A stretch of DNA of 21,485 bases from Bryobacteraceae bacterium (GTDB taxonomy: Bacteria; Acidobacteriota; Terriglobia; Bryobacterales; Bryobacteraceae): NCBI GenBank assembly GCA_025350445.1, contig JANXXV010000596.1:1-21485 (forward strand). Reading direction: 5' to 3'. A model generated the notes under the pieces. The model was not told where the DNA came from. It did not search any database and saw nothing but the letters and a program-made list of their open reading frames with translations. The translations under genes were made by a program, and so were the position numbers. Positions 7,646 to 15,160 of this stretch are shown here, piece by piece; position 1 is the first letter of the stretch, and each line of letters begins with the position of its first letter.

Positions 7646-7936
7646 GCGGTCCGTGGGATTGGATGGGAAGTGAGCAAAAGTGCAATCTTGTGGCAATAAG
7701 AGAAACGAATTGGTACTACAAAGGGCAAGAGCCGGCTCGGTGGCGGAGGATTGTGTCGCGGCGGAACGGAAAAGCACGATGGGAACAATCTACCGTCAAC
7801 GCTCGGCGTACAGGTTCCGCACCGCTTTTGGCGGAACAGTCCTAGATCTTTCGTCATCGGCCAGTGTAAACCATTGGCGGATGGACTAAACAGCAAAAGA
7901 GAGCGATTCTTGATGTCTAACTCAGGAAGTGAACCG
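7646..7936. other. Intergenic region between export gene and beta-barrel gene
   Basis: There are 291 bases without a convincing gene. The downstream gene's frame is open through part of it, but the translation is not signal-peptide-like or conserved in style. One inverted repeat, GTTCCGC (7814-7820) with GCGGAAC (7831-7837) around a 10-base loop, has no T-tract and could be an mRNA hairpin or protein site. No GG-N10-GC element with proper flanks was found here. Confidence 0.5.
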
Positions 7937-9286
7937 ATGAAAAAATGTTTGATAGCAACCGCGGTATTCGCTTTGACGATCTGGGGTGTTTTGCCATTGT
8001 GCGAAGCACAATCGCTGATGGGAAGCGGCCAGGCTAACGTCGGAGGCAATGGATTTCACGTTTACGGCGTGACGGGTTCGGGCGGCTATTCCTCGCTGAA
8101 TCTGCACACTCTGTCACTAAGAGACAGCGCCGGAATGGGGGGCGAAGCCTTTGCCTGGGCGGCGGTTTCGTTGGGATACGCTTACCACTATGGGAATCAT
8201 ACATTCCGCATCAACTACACTCCCGCCTATTCGGGCAGCTTTCAGACCGGAAACCTGCAGTCGTTTAACCAGAACATGAATTTTGAACTTACCGAACGGT
8301 TGAAACCGCAGTGGACGTTCTATCTGCGAGGATCGGGCGACGACAGTACGTTGCAGCAGTTCCTGTTCAGACCGGGCGGTTCATCGCAGTTGGCGGCGGA
8401 TGGAACCTCGGATCAGTTGGCGGCAACAGTGATTGGGGCGCCCGGAGAAGTGCCCGCCGCTAAGACCCCGTTGCAAAACACGCTCTACGGAATCCGGCTA
8501 TTGTCGTTCGGCTCCGAGACGGGAATCACTTACAAGTCCTCGCCGCGGTTGAGCATTTCGGCCGGAGGCGGATTCGCCCAAACCCAATCGAGGCCGAATG
8601 ACCAAAATGACCAATCCGGTCCCTTGCTGGCGCTGATTCCCCGTACGCGGCTTGAACAAGGTACGGTGAATGTGGCCTACTCGTTGAGTCCGAGGTCGGC
8701 AATCGGAGCGGCAGCCTCGACGATCAGCACGCAAAGTGGATACGGCAACTCTCAGATTTCGACATTTACCGGCACTTACGGTCGAAAGTTGGGAGCCCAC
8801 TGGTTTGGAAACGTGGCCGGAGGGATTGGCACTTTCCACACCAGCAAGACAATTGGATCGATTCCGTCCGGAACCTCGTACGTGGCTAGTGGAAGCTTCG
8901 GATATCAGGCTGAATCGCAAGCATTGGTCGCTTCCTATGGAAGAACCGTGGGCGACACTTACGGTCTGGTCGCCGGGTCCACTACAAACTTCCTGGGCAC
9001 ATGGAATTACAGGCAGCCTGGAACCGCCTGGGGAATAGTGGCTTCCGGCGGCCAACAGGAGTTGAAAGGGGGTCCGATCGGAACCTTCACCACCTGGCAC
9101 GGATCGGCCGGAGTTACTAGAGCCGTAAGCAACCAAGTGAATTTGAGCATGGAATACGCGTATCTGAAGGATGCCACCAGACCGAAGGGCCCTTACCAGG
9201 ATTTGCGTGCGCATATCGTCCGGATGACAATTTCATGGATACCGCAGCTGGGCGAGGGCAACGCTCTGGCAAAGGCAGGAAGGTAG
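7937..9286 (+). CDS. Outer-membrane beta-barrel protein of the exopolysaccharide locus
   Basis: The ATG at 7937 has a good ribosome site (AGGAAG, 7 bases upstream) and opens a clear signal peptide: MKK, hydrophobic core CLIATAVFALTIWGVLPL, cleavage after CEA. The mature part of about 425 residues is rich in Gly, Ser, Thr and aromatic residues in alternating pattern, for example YAYHYGNHTFRINYTPAYSG, NMNFELTERLKPQWTFYLRG and GSFGYQAESQALVASYGR, as in many-stranded outer-membrane barrels. A comparable barrel gene stands at this place in XrtA/PEP-CTERM-linked polysaccharide loci, and alginate/cellulose-type systems also use one. The likely role is outer-membrane passage or anchoring of the polymer; this is inference from position. 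An in-frame ATG at 7913 is a possible but less likely start. Confidence 0.75.
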   Translation: MKKCLIATAVFALTIWGVLPLCEAQSLMGSGQANVGGNGFHVYGVTGSGGYSSLNLHTLSLRDSAGMGGEAFAWAAVSLGYAYHYGNHTFRINYTPAYSGSFQTGNLQSFNQNMNFELTERLKPQWTFYLRGSGDDSTLQQFLFRPGGSSQLAADGTSDQLAATVIGAPGEVPAAKTPLQNTLYGIRLLSFGSETGITYKSSPRLSISAGGGFAQTQSRPNDQNDQSGPLLALIPRTRLEQGTVNVAYSLSPRSAIGAAASTISTQSGYGNSQISTFTGTYGRKLGAHWFGNVAGGIGTFHTSKTIGSIPSGTSYVASGSFGYQAESQALVASYGRTVGDTYGLVAGSTTNFLGTWNYRQPGTAWGIVASGGQQELKGGPIGTFTTWHGSAGVTRAVSNQVNLSMEYAYLKDATRPKGPYQDLRAHIVRMTISWIPQLGEGNALAKAGR

Positions 9287-9374
9287 CCTGTATGCCTTTC
9301 TCCTCCGAGCGGCGGAATGCGGCGATTCGAAATCTGAATCCTTCGCAACAAATCCCAAATAGTTACCTTTACCT

Positions 9375-9395
9375 CATTGGCTAGAACTACCAATG
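9375..9395. repeat. Inverted repeat upstream of the chain-length gene
   Basis: CATTGG (9375-9380) and CCAATG (9390-9395) form a perfect 6-bp inverted repeat around 9 bases. It lies about 28 bases before the -24 element at 9423, so it could be an operator for an activator or repressor, or an mRNA hairpin if upstream transcripts read through. It lacks a T-tract and is not a terminator. Confidence 0.35.
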
Positions 9396-9420
9396 TGTTG
9401 ATAAGGCGATGTGTTTCGGA

Positions 9421-9438
9421 TTGGACTCCGGGATGCAA
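9421..9438 (+). promoter_or_regulatory. Candidate sigma-54 (-24/-12) promoter upstream of the chain-length gene
   Basis: TTGGACTCCGGGATGCAA has GG at 9423-9424 and GC at 9435-9436 with exactly 10 bases between. TGG and TGCA match the consensus, though the element has A instead of C after TGG. Transcription would start near 9448, giving a 44-base leader before the ATG at 9492. It is the second such element upstream of a gene block on this strand. Confidence 0.45.
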
Positions 9439-9491
9439 AGACAGTTCTGCAACAAGATGTTGACAAGCTATTTTGAGCGGCAAATAACCAG

Positions 9492-11195
9492 ATGACGAAT
9501 TCTACTAAGAACCGGACAGACTTACAGCAGTTCTCGCCCCGCTCGATCGCGCGGATGGTGTGGAAGCACAAGCTTGCGATCCTGGCGGGTACAGTTGCCC
9601 TGAGCGGCATGGCGGCTTGGGTGGTTCTCCAGCTTCCCAATGTCTACCGCGCCGAGGCCGTGGTGTTGGTGGATTCGCAAAAGATCCCCGAAAAATATGT
9701 GGCCTCGACGGTCCAGGTGACACTCCAGGACAGCGTAAACGCCATCAGCCAGAAGGTGTTGAATATTAACCGGCTACAGGGCATTATCGACGAGTTTCAC
9801 TTGTACGAAGACGAGCGGAAACTGAAAACGGCGGATGAGTTGGTGGAGCGGGTAAGAAAAGACCTGTCTATCACTCTGGAACGAGGCTTGGGCGGCGGCC
9901 ATTCCGGCGCCATCCGGATCAGCTTCGACGGATCGAGCGCGACGGTGGTAGCGGGCGTAGTGGCGCGCGTGACCGAGTTGTTTGTCCAGGAGAACGTGCG
10001 GACCAGGGAACAGCGGGCTGCCGGCACGTCCGACTTCATCGAACTTCAGTTGCAGCAATCGAAGACGCGCCTGGAAGAGCAGGAAACGAGCCTCAGCAAG
10101 TATAAGGTTCAGTGGGCCGGCGAATTGCCGCAGCAGGAAGCGGCATTGCTGGGCGCCTTGAACCGGCTGCAAGCGGAAGTGCAGGCAAATGAGGAGGCGA
10201 TCAATCGGGCGCAGCAAAACAAGACGATGCTCGAGAGTACGCTTCGGTTTGCCGAGACTTCGCTGGCAACTGAACTTCGCTCGCTGAGCCGGCCCGCGCC
10301 GGTCGCACCGGTCGGGCGCGGCGATGCTGCGCAGAACGCGGCGGTTCCGGCGCAGGCAGTTGCGGTTCACCATTCCGATGCACTGCGCGCGCAGCTCAAT
10401 TCGCTGCGTCTTCGGTATTTCGACGATCATCCCGAAGTGAAACGCGTGAAGACGGAGTTGGACCAGACTCTGGAGCAGGAGGCATTTCTAGCGGCTCAGA
10501 GGCGGGGGAACGATGCCGAAGCGGCGAAGAACAGCCGGATGAATGCCGTGGCGCCGCCGGAGACTCAGGGGCCGGATACGGTTGCAATGACACCGCAGGT
10601 TGCGGCCGAATTGAATCGGGAGCGGGAGCGGGTGGCTTCGTCGCGGACGCAGCTACAGGTTCTGAACAACGAAATCAACAAGCGCAACGACGATAGGCAG
10701 CGGATTATCAAGCAAATCGCCGACTATCAGGTCCGCGTGGAAAAGCTGCCGATACGCGAACAGCAGATGGCGGCTCTAACCCGGGACTATGAGACCTCGA
10801 AGGTGAATTACCGCTCATTGTTCGACAAGAAGATCTCGGCTGAAATGGCTGAAGACATGGAGCGTAGCGAGCAATCCGAGCGGTTTACAATCGCCGATCA
10901 GGCGCGGGTGCCGATGAAGCCCGTGAGGCCGAGACGGAAGCTGCTATTTGCGGCCGCCTTACTGGCAGCGCTGGCACTGGCAATCGGATCGGCGCTCGCG
11001 TTCGAAATCAACCGGAACAAGTTCCTGGGCGAATGGGAGTTGCCGGCGACGGTAAGCGTGCTGGGGCGAATTCCGAACATGTCGGGTGAGGCGCGGGCCT
11101 CGGCCGGAATGCAGAGTTGGATGGTAGTGCCGGCATTGGTTTCGGCCGGAGCCGCCGGAGCATTGTCGTGGTTTTTCAATAAAGGGGTGAGTTAA
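9492..11195 (+). CDS. Polysaccharide chain-length determinant / co-polymerase (Wzz/GumC family)
   Basis: The 567-residue inner-membrane protein has a first membrane segment at about residues 29-48 (AILAGTVALSGMAAWVVLQL) and the Wzz-type start of the periplasmic part (YRAEAVVLVDSQKIPEKYV). A long coiled-coil region rich in Glu, Gln and Arg (about 180-450) follows, including LNSLRLRYFDDHPEVKRVKTEL. The conserved KPVRPRRKL motif stands before a second membrane segment at about 484-506. This resembles the chain-length proteins of XrtA-associated loci. It carries no kinase domain; the partner ATPase is a separate gene at 12231. A third hydrophobic stretch (about 543-563) is at the extreme C-terminus. 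The stop overlaps the next ATG by one base (TAATG). Confidence 0.88.
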   Translation: MTNSTKNRTDLQQFSPRSIARMVWKHKLAILAGTVALSGMAAWVVLQLPNVYRAEAVVLVDSQKIPEKYVASTVQVTLQDSVNAISQKVLNINRLQGIIDEFHLYEDERKLKTADELVERVRKDLSITLERGLGGGHSGAIRISFDGSSATVVAGVVARVTELFVQENVRTREQRAAGTSDFIELQLQQSKTRLEEQETSLSKYKVQWAGELPQQEAALLGALNRLQAEVQANEEAINRAQQNKTMLESTLRFAETSLATELRSLSRPAPVAPVGRGDAAQNAAVPAQAVAVHHSDALRAQLNSLRLRYFDDHPEVKRVKTELDQTLEQEAFLAAQRRGNDAEAAKNSRMNAVAPPETQGPDTVAMTPQVAAELNRERERVASSRTQLQVLNNEINKRNDDRQRIIKQIADYQVRVEKLPIREQQMAALTRDYETSKVNYRSLFDKKISAEMAEDMERSEQSERFTIADQARVPMKPVRPRRKLLFAAALLAALALAIGSALAFEINRNKFLGEWELPATVSVLGRIPNMSGEARASAGMQSWMVVPALVSAGAAGALSWFFNKGVS

Positions 11196-12187
11196 TGTAC
11201 GAAACCTTTTTCGGGCTCACCCGCAATCCATTTACGATGACGCCCGATCCCAGTGCGTTGTTCCTGACGGTGGGTCATCGCGAAGCGCTAGCCGGTTTGT
11301 CTTACGCGATTATGGAGCGGAAGGGATTTGTGCTGCTGGTGGGCGAAGCGGGAACGGGGAAGACGACACTCCTGCGCAGACTTCTAGAAGTGGCGCGCGA
11401 GGCCAATGCGCAGACCTGCGTGGTATTAAATCCGACGCTGACTCCCGCCGAATTTCTCGAATTATTGCTGTATAATTTCGGGATTAAAGATTTCCCGGTG
11501 AGTAAGGCGCGGCGCTTAATTTTGTTGGAGGAACTTCTGGTGGATGCGCATCGGGCTGGAAAGGCTCCGGTGCTGGTGATTGACGAGGCGCATAAGCTAA
11601 GCTTCGATGTCCTCGAAGAGGTTCGCCTGCTGACCAATTTTGAAACCAAGGATCAAAAGCTCCTGCAGATCGTGCTCGCGGGGCAACCGGAGCTGAACGA
11701 CATTTTCAATCGCCAGGAATTGTGGCAGTTGAAACAGCGCGTAGCTATCCGGTTGAGAATCGATGCGCTCACGCGGAAACAAGTGGACGACTATCTGGTG
11801 TATCGCTGGGTAAAGATTGGCGGCGCCCAGTTGCTTCCGTTCACCGATGAAGCCATTTCCCTGATCGTGAAATGGTCCAGAGGCATTCCGAGGCTGGTGA
11901 ATTCGATTTGCGACAACGCGCTGTTGCTGGCATTCAGCAACAACACGCGAGTAATCGGGCAGTGGATCATTCAGGAAGTTGTCCGGGATCTCGACCTGAA
12001 ACCGGGGCCGGGATTCGAGCATGCAACCAGGGTGGCCGAGATGAACGAACCGAAACCGGCGCCGGTTCCAATAATAGTGCCGGACGTGAAATCCAGGCCA
12101 GTGTCCTTCGCTACGCTGGACCGCTATACCCGGCCTGAGCCGAAGCCGTTTTTTCTGCAGCGATGGACTGCTCGTTTGAGAGCGTAA
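11195..12187 (+). CDS. ExeA/GspA-type AAA ATPase of the exopolysaccharide locus
   Basis: The 330-residue protein begins MYETFFGLTRNPFTMTPDPS, the hallmark of the ExeA-like family and of the secretion ATPase subfamily found at XrtA/PEP-CTERM polysaccharide loci. Walker A is GEAGTGKTT (about 50-58) and Walker B is VLVIDEAHKL with D130 and E131. The sensor/arginine region includes KQRVAIRLRIDAL and SRGIPRLVNSICDNALL. There is no peptidoglycan-binding domain as in true ExeA; the C-terminal 60 residues are Pro-rich and probably flexible. It likely powers or gates assembly of the export complex from the cytoplasmic side. It starts one base inside the previous stop with an AGGGG site upstream, so translation is coupled to the chain-length gene. 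Confidence 0.88.
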   Translation: MYETFFGLTRNPFTMTPDPSALFLTVGHREALAGLSYAIMERKGFVLLVGEAGTGKTTLLRRLLEVAREANAQTCVVLNPTLTPAEFLELLLYNFGIKDFPVSKARRLILLEELLVDAHRAGKAPVLVIDEAHKLSFDVLEEVRLLTNFETKDQKLLQIVLAGQPELNDIFNRQELWQLKQRVAIRLRIDALTRKQVDDYLVYRWVKIGGAQLLPFTDEAISLIVKWSRGIPRLVNSICDNALLLAFSNNTRVIGQWIIQEVVRDLDLKPGPGFEHATRVAEMNEPKPAPVPIIVPDVKSRPVSFATLDRYTRPEPKPFFLQRWTARLRA

Positions 12188-12230
12188 CAAGCTTGGTGAA
12201 GAAGAGCTTATTTAAGAAAACATACACATC

Positions 12231-13196
12231 ATGAGCCGCATCTACGAGGCACTAAGACAATCCGATAAATCGACCGAATGCTCCATCGCCGAACTTATCG
12301 ACGGGGATCAGACAGTTGTTACCGACGATTCCGAACGGACGTTAGCAGGGGAACCGATAGAGGAGGGCTATGCGGACATCGCAAGACCGCTCCCGAATAC
12401 GGAACCTGTCCCGATCGACGCGGGCGAACACCAGCCGGGCGAGTATCGGGTGGTGCCGCTCCGGGTTTCGGCGCGCGTGCCCATCCTCGCCTTCGACGGC
12501 AGCCCGGGCCGGGCAGCGGAACAGTACCGTATCCTGCGGACCAATATTCTTCAACATCCGAAGCACCCGGCGATGATGGCGATCTCAAGCGCCGATCCGG
12601 GAGACGGGAAGACGATCACCGCCATTAACACGGCCGCCATTCTGGCGCTGAAGAGCGATTACCGCGTCCTGCTGATTGACGCGGACCTCCGCCAGTGCAG
12701 CGTTGCGCCAGCTTTGGGAATCGATTCCGGCCCCGGGTTGGTGGGTGTGCTGGGCGGCGAATGCACACTGGAAGATGCCATCGTGCGAATAGAGCAACTG
12801 CCTAACCTCTACGTGCTTCCGTCCGGCCCGCTTTGTGCAAATCCGGTGGAACTGCTGGATTCGGCATATTGCAACTCCGTGATTCAACGGCTTCGCGATG
12901 GATTCGATTTCATCGTGGTAGATACGACGCCGACCGCCGCGGTGGCCGATTTCAAACTGGTGCTGCAATTCTGCGATGGAGTTCTGCTGGTGGTGAGGCC
13001 GGACCACACAAATCGCGATTCCTTCGTGCGGGCGCTGCAGATTGAACCGCGGGAAAAGCTTTTGGGCACGGTGCTAAACAGTTCCGAAGAATGGTTTCTG
13101 TGGAAGGGGCAAGAAAACTATATTCATTACTACGCTGAACGGCGGGAGAAGCGGCCGTTCTGGAACTGGCGCCGGCGACGACGCCCCAGCAAGTAA
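12231..13196 (+). CDS. BY-kinase-like P-loop ATPase (CpsD/CapB type)
   Basis: The 321-residue protein opens MSRIYEAL, common in polysaccharide-locus tyrosine autokinases. It carries the three BY-kinase motifs: Walker A in SSADPGDGKT (119-128), Walker A' VLLIDADLR (147-155) and Walker B FIVVDTTPT (227-235). Residues 96-108 (AAEQYRILRTNI) match the helix that contacts the co-polymerase. The C-terminal tail has only a small tyrosine group (NYIHYYAER) followed by a basic end (RRRRRPSK), so autophosphorylation capacity is not certain. It should pair with the chain-length protein at 9492 to control polymer length and export. It lies 43 bases after the ExeA-type ATPase gene. Confidence 0.85.
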   Translation: MSRIYEALRQSDKSTECSIAELIDGDQTVVTDDSERTLAGEPIEEGYADIARPLPNTEPVPIDAGEHQPGEYRVVPLRVSARVPILAFDGSPGRAAEQYRILRTNILQHPKHPAMMAISSADPGDGKTITAINTAAILALKSDYRVLLIDADLRQCSVAPALGIDSGPGLVGVLGGECTLEDAIVRIEQLPNLYVLPSGPLCANPVELLDSAYCNSVIQRLRDGFDFIVVDTTPTAAVADFKLVLQFCDGVLLVVRPDHTNRDSFVRALQIEPREKLLGTVLNSSEEWFLWKGQENYIHYYAERREKRPFWNWRRRRRPSK

Positions 13197-13246
13197 TGTA
13201 TTTTCAATCATTTAGAGAAACTACCTGTAAGGAAAAGGGCGAAGCT

Positions 13247-13783
13247 ATGTCCATACTGAACATTGAAATTCAATGGTACGCCGTGCAAACAAGGTCTAAT
13301 TTCGAAAAACTTGTTACCAAAGAGTTGAGCGCTAAGGGAATTGAAAACTACTGCCCGATACTCGAAGAGCTGCACCAATGGGCAGACCGCAAGAAGATCG
13401 TCCAACGGCCGGTTTTCCCAGGATATGTATTCGCCCGCTTTGTCGATATGGGTGCAACGCGCCAGATAGTCCGGCAGACAAATGGCGCGGTACGTATCCT
13501 TGGCGGCCCGGAGAAACCCGAGGCGGTGCCGGACTCCGAGATCGACTCGATCCAGCGCCTGCTCAAGAGCGGCCATTCCTGTTTTCCCCATCCCTTTCTT
13601 CAGGAAGGGGAGATGGTTCGGGTGAAGCGGGGCGCGCTGAAGAATGTAGAGGGAAAAATGGTGCGGATGAAAAACCGGACCAGACTTGTACTCTCGGTGA
13701 ATTTACTGTGTAACTCGATTGCTGTAGAAGTAGACGCGTTAGATGTGGAAGCTGTCCGCCCAAATTCTCGACCTGTAGCATAA
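13247..13783 (+). CDS. NusG-family transcription antiterminator (UpxY/RfaH/LoaP-like paralogue)
   Basis: The 178-residue protein has an N-terminal NGN domain (IQWYAVQTRSNFEKLVTKEL, then NYCPILEE, RPVFPGYVFARF and RQTNGAVRILGGPEKP). A C-terminal KOW domain of about 45 residues follows (LQEGEMVRVKRGALKNVEGKMV). Specialised NusG paralogues inside polysaccharide operons ride on RNA polymerase and suppress termination over long operons. The start at 13247 has an AAGGG-type site and begins just before the NGN domain. The frame also begins at 13196 in a TAATG overlap with the kinase stop, but that ATG has no ribosome site and adds 17 unlike residues. It lies mid-locus, before the glycosyltransferase half. 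No ops-like recruitment site was recognised. Confidence 0.85.
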   Translation: MSILNIEIQWYAVQTRSNFEKLVTKELSAKGIENYCPILEELHQWADRKKIVQRPVFPGYVFARFVDMGATRQIVRQTNGAVRILGGPEKPEAVPDSEIDSIQRLLKSGHSCFPHPFLQEGEMVRVKRGALKNVEGKMVRMKNRTRLVLSVNLLCNSIAVEVDALDVEAVRPNSRPVA

Positions 13784-13792
13784 ACCACTCCC

Positions 13793-14038
13793 ATGTATCC
13801 GAATTTAAAACTGCAACTTTGGACCTCCGGGCTCCGGCAAAATCGCCTCGCAAGAATGTTGGAAATGGATGAGACGACGTTGAGCAGAATTGTCAACGGC
13901 TTTCGTGAACCCAGCATCGAGTTACGGAATAATATCGCCGGGATGCTGAAGTGCGACGTGGACTGGCTATTCCAGCGGCGGGATAGCGCTTCTGAAAGGA
14001 CCGGGACCGATGGCCAGAGCGGCATTGCAAGACCGTAA
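13793..14038 (+). CDS. Small XRE-type helix-turn-helix regulator
   Basis: The 81-residue protein is little more than one Cro/cI-type HTH domain: LRQNRLARMLEMDETTLSRIVNGFREPS (about residues 14-41) matches the pattern with recognition helix TTLSRIVNG. IELRNNIAGMLKCDVDWLFQ follows as the final helices. It starts 9 bases after the NusG paralogue stop with a poor ribosome site, so it may depend on coupling. Its 3' end overlaps the start of the next gene by 29 bases in another frame. The target is unknown; local autoregulation of the locus is the simplest guess. Confidence 0.75.
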   Translation: MYPNLKLQLWTSGLRQNRLARMLEMDETTLSRIVNGFREPSIELRNNIAGMLKCDVDWLFQRRDSASERTGTDGQSGIARP

Positions 14039-15140
14039 GGTCACCATAGCGGTCCATCCCCGGTCGGCGTGGAGGCAAGTGGCGCCGATCTGGTGTGAAC
14101 TGGTTGGCGCTTCGGAATGCTGTTCGTTCTCCTTGTCGGAAACCTGGGTGGAGACGTGGCTGGAAGTTTTCGGCCCGCAATTGGAGCCATCCATTCTGAT
14201 TTTCGAGAGCGGCGGGCAGGCGGTGGGCGCGTGTCTGCTGGCAAACGCGAAAACAATTCACGGTTTCATGCGCATTAAGCGGCTGTCTTTAAATGCCTCC
14301 GGGGAGGCGGGCGCCGACACAACCTACGCAGAATACAACGACATTCTTAGCAGGCCGGGTTGGGAGTCATCGGTCGCCGAGGCGCTTTTTGAAGAATTGG
14401 CCGGCAGGAAGTGGGACGAAATTGCGCTGGATGGATTTACCGATGGGCCGGCGTACCGCACCCTGAAGGAAAAGTTCACGGGTCTGGAATGCGAGGAGGT
14501 TCAGCATCCCAGCTACTACGTGGATCTGGTGTCGATTCGGGGGTCCGGGATGGAGTACGACATGTCTCTGGGGAAGACGAACCGGAAGCATCTGCGGCAG
14601 AATATCCGGCATTATTCCGCCATTGGCGAGCTTCGATTAGAGGCTGCCCGCGATGTTACCGAGGCCTTGGCGATGCTCGACGAGATTGCCGATCTGAGCC
14701 AGAAGCGATGGGCCAGCCGGGGTAAGCGGGGGATTTTCTCGTCCGAACGATTCCGCGCGTTTCACCGCATCCTGATTGAGAAATCGTTCGGCCGCGGGAC
14801 GGTACAGCTTCTGAGAGTCTCGGCGGGCAGCCAAACCGTGGGTCTGGTATATAACCTGATTCATCGGGGCAGAGTCCATTTTTATCAGTGCGGGTATCAT
14901 TACGGACCCGACAAGCGGCTCAGCCCGGGGACAGTCACGCTTTCGCGTGCGATTCAGTACTGCCTGGATGAGGGGCATCGGGACTACGATTTCCTCTCGG
15001 GAGAGAGCAGTTACAAACAGTGGTTATCGACGGGGTCGCGGACGCTGAGTTGGGCTGTATTCCGCCGGCCGCGGTTGCGATTGCAGGTGATTGACGGCCT
15101 CCGCCGGATCAAGCTGCAATTGACAGCGGCGAATATCTAA
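14010..15140 (+). CDS. GNAT-family acyltransferase (BioF2-like / Acetyltransf_6) of the locus
   Basis: The 376-residue protein belongs to the group of duplicated-GNAT proteins common in polysaccharide loci (CelD/BcsL-like). Signs are the N-terminal WCELVGASECCSFSLSETWVETWLEVFG block, the basic KTNRKHLRQNIRHY motif near the middle, and the C-terminal GSQTVGLVYNLIHRGRVHFYQCGYH followed by DYDFLSGESSYKQWL. It probably transfers an acyl group to a sugar or lipid-linked intermediate in the cytoplasm; donor and acceptor are unknown. The ATG at 14010 is supported by AAAGGA about 9 bases upstream, inside the preceding regulator gene. It is a second, distant relative of the FemAB-like protein at 4378-5448. 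Confidence 0.78.
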   Translation: MARAALQDRKVTIAVHPRSAWRQVAPIWCELVGASECCSFSLSETWVETWLEVFGPQLEPSILIFESGGQAVGACLLANAKTIHGFMRIKRLSLNASGEAGADTTYAEYNDILSRPGWESSVAEALFEELAGRKWDEIALDGFTDGPAYRTLKEKFTGLECEEVQHPSYYVDLVSIRGSGMEYDMSLGKTNRKHLRQNIRHYSAIGELRLEAARDVTEALAMLDEIADLSQKRWASRGKRGIFSSERFRAFHRILIEKSFGRGTVQLLRVSAGSQTVGLVYNLIHRGRVHFYQCGYHYGPDKRLSPGTVTLSRAIQYCLDEGHRDYDFLSGESSYKQWLSTGSRTLSWAVFRRPRLRLQVIDGLRRIKLQLTAANI

Positions 15141-15160
15141 GCTATCGGGCGAACGCAGCC

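Noticed and set aside
7711..7726. GG...GC pair in the gap before the beta-barrel gene
   Set aside because: The spacing is 11 bases instead of the strict 10 of sigma-54 promoters.
7751..7936. Upstream extension of the beta-barrel frame
   Set aside because: The ATG at 7937 has both a ribosome site and an immediate signal peptide; the extension would bury it.
8498..9214. Open frame antisense to the beta-barrel gene (about 238 codons)
   Set aside because: It has Ser/Gly/Arg-rich shadow composition, no motif, and overlaps a gene with signal peptide and good ribosome site.
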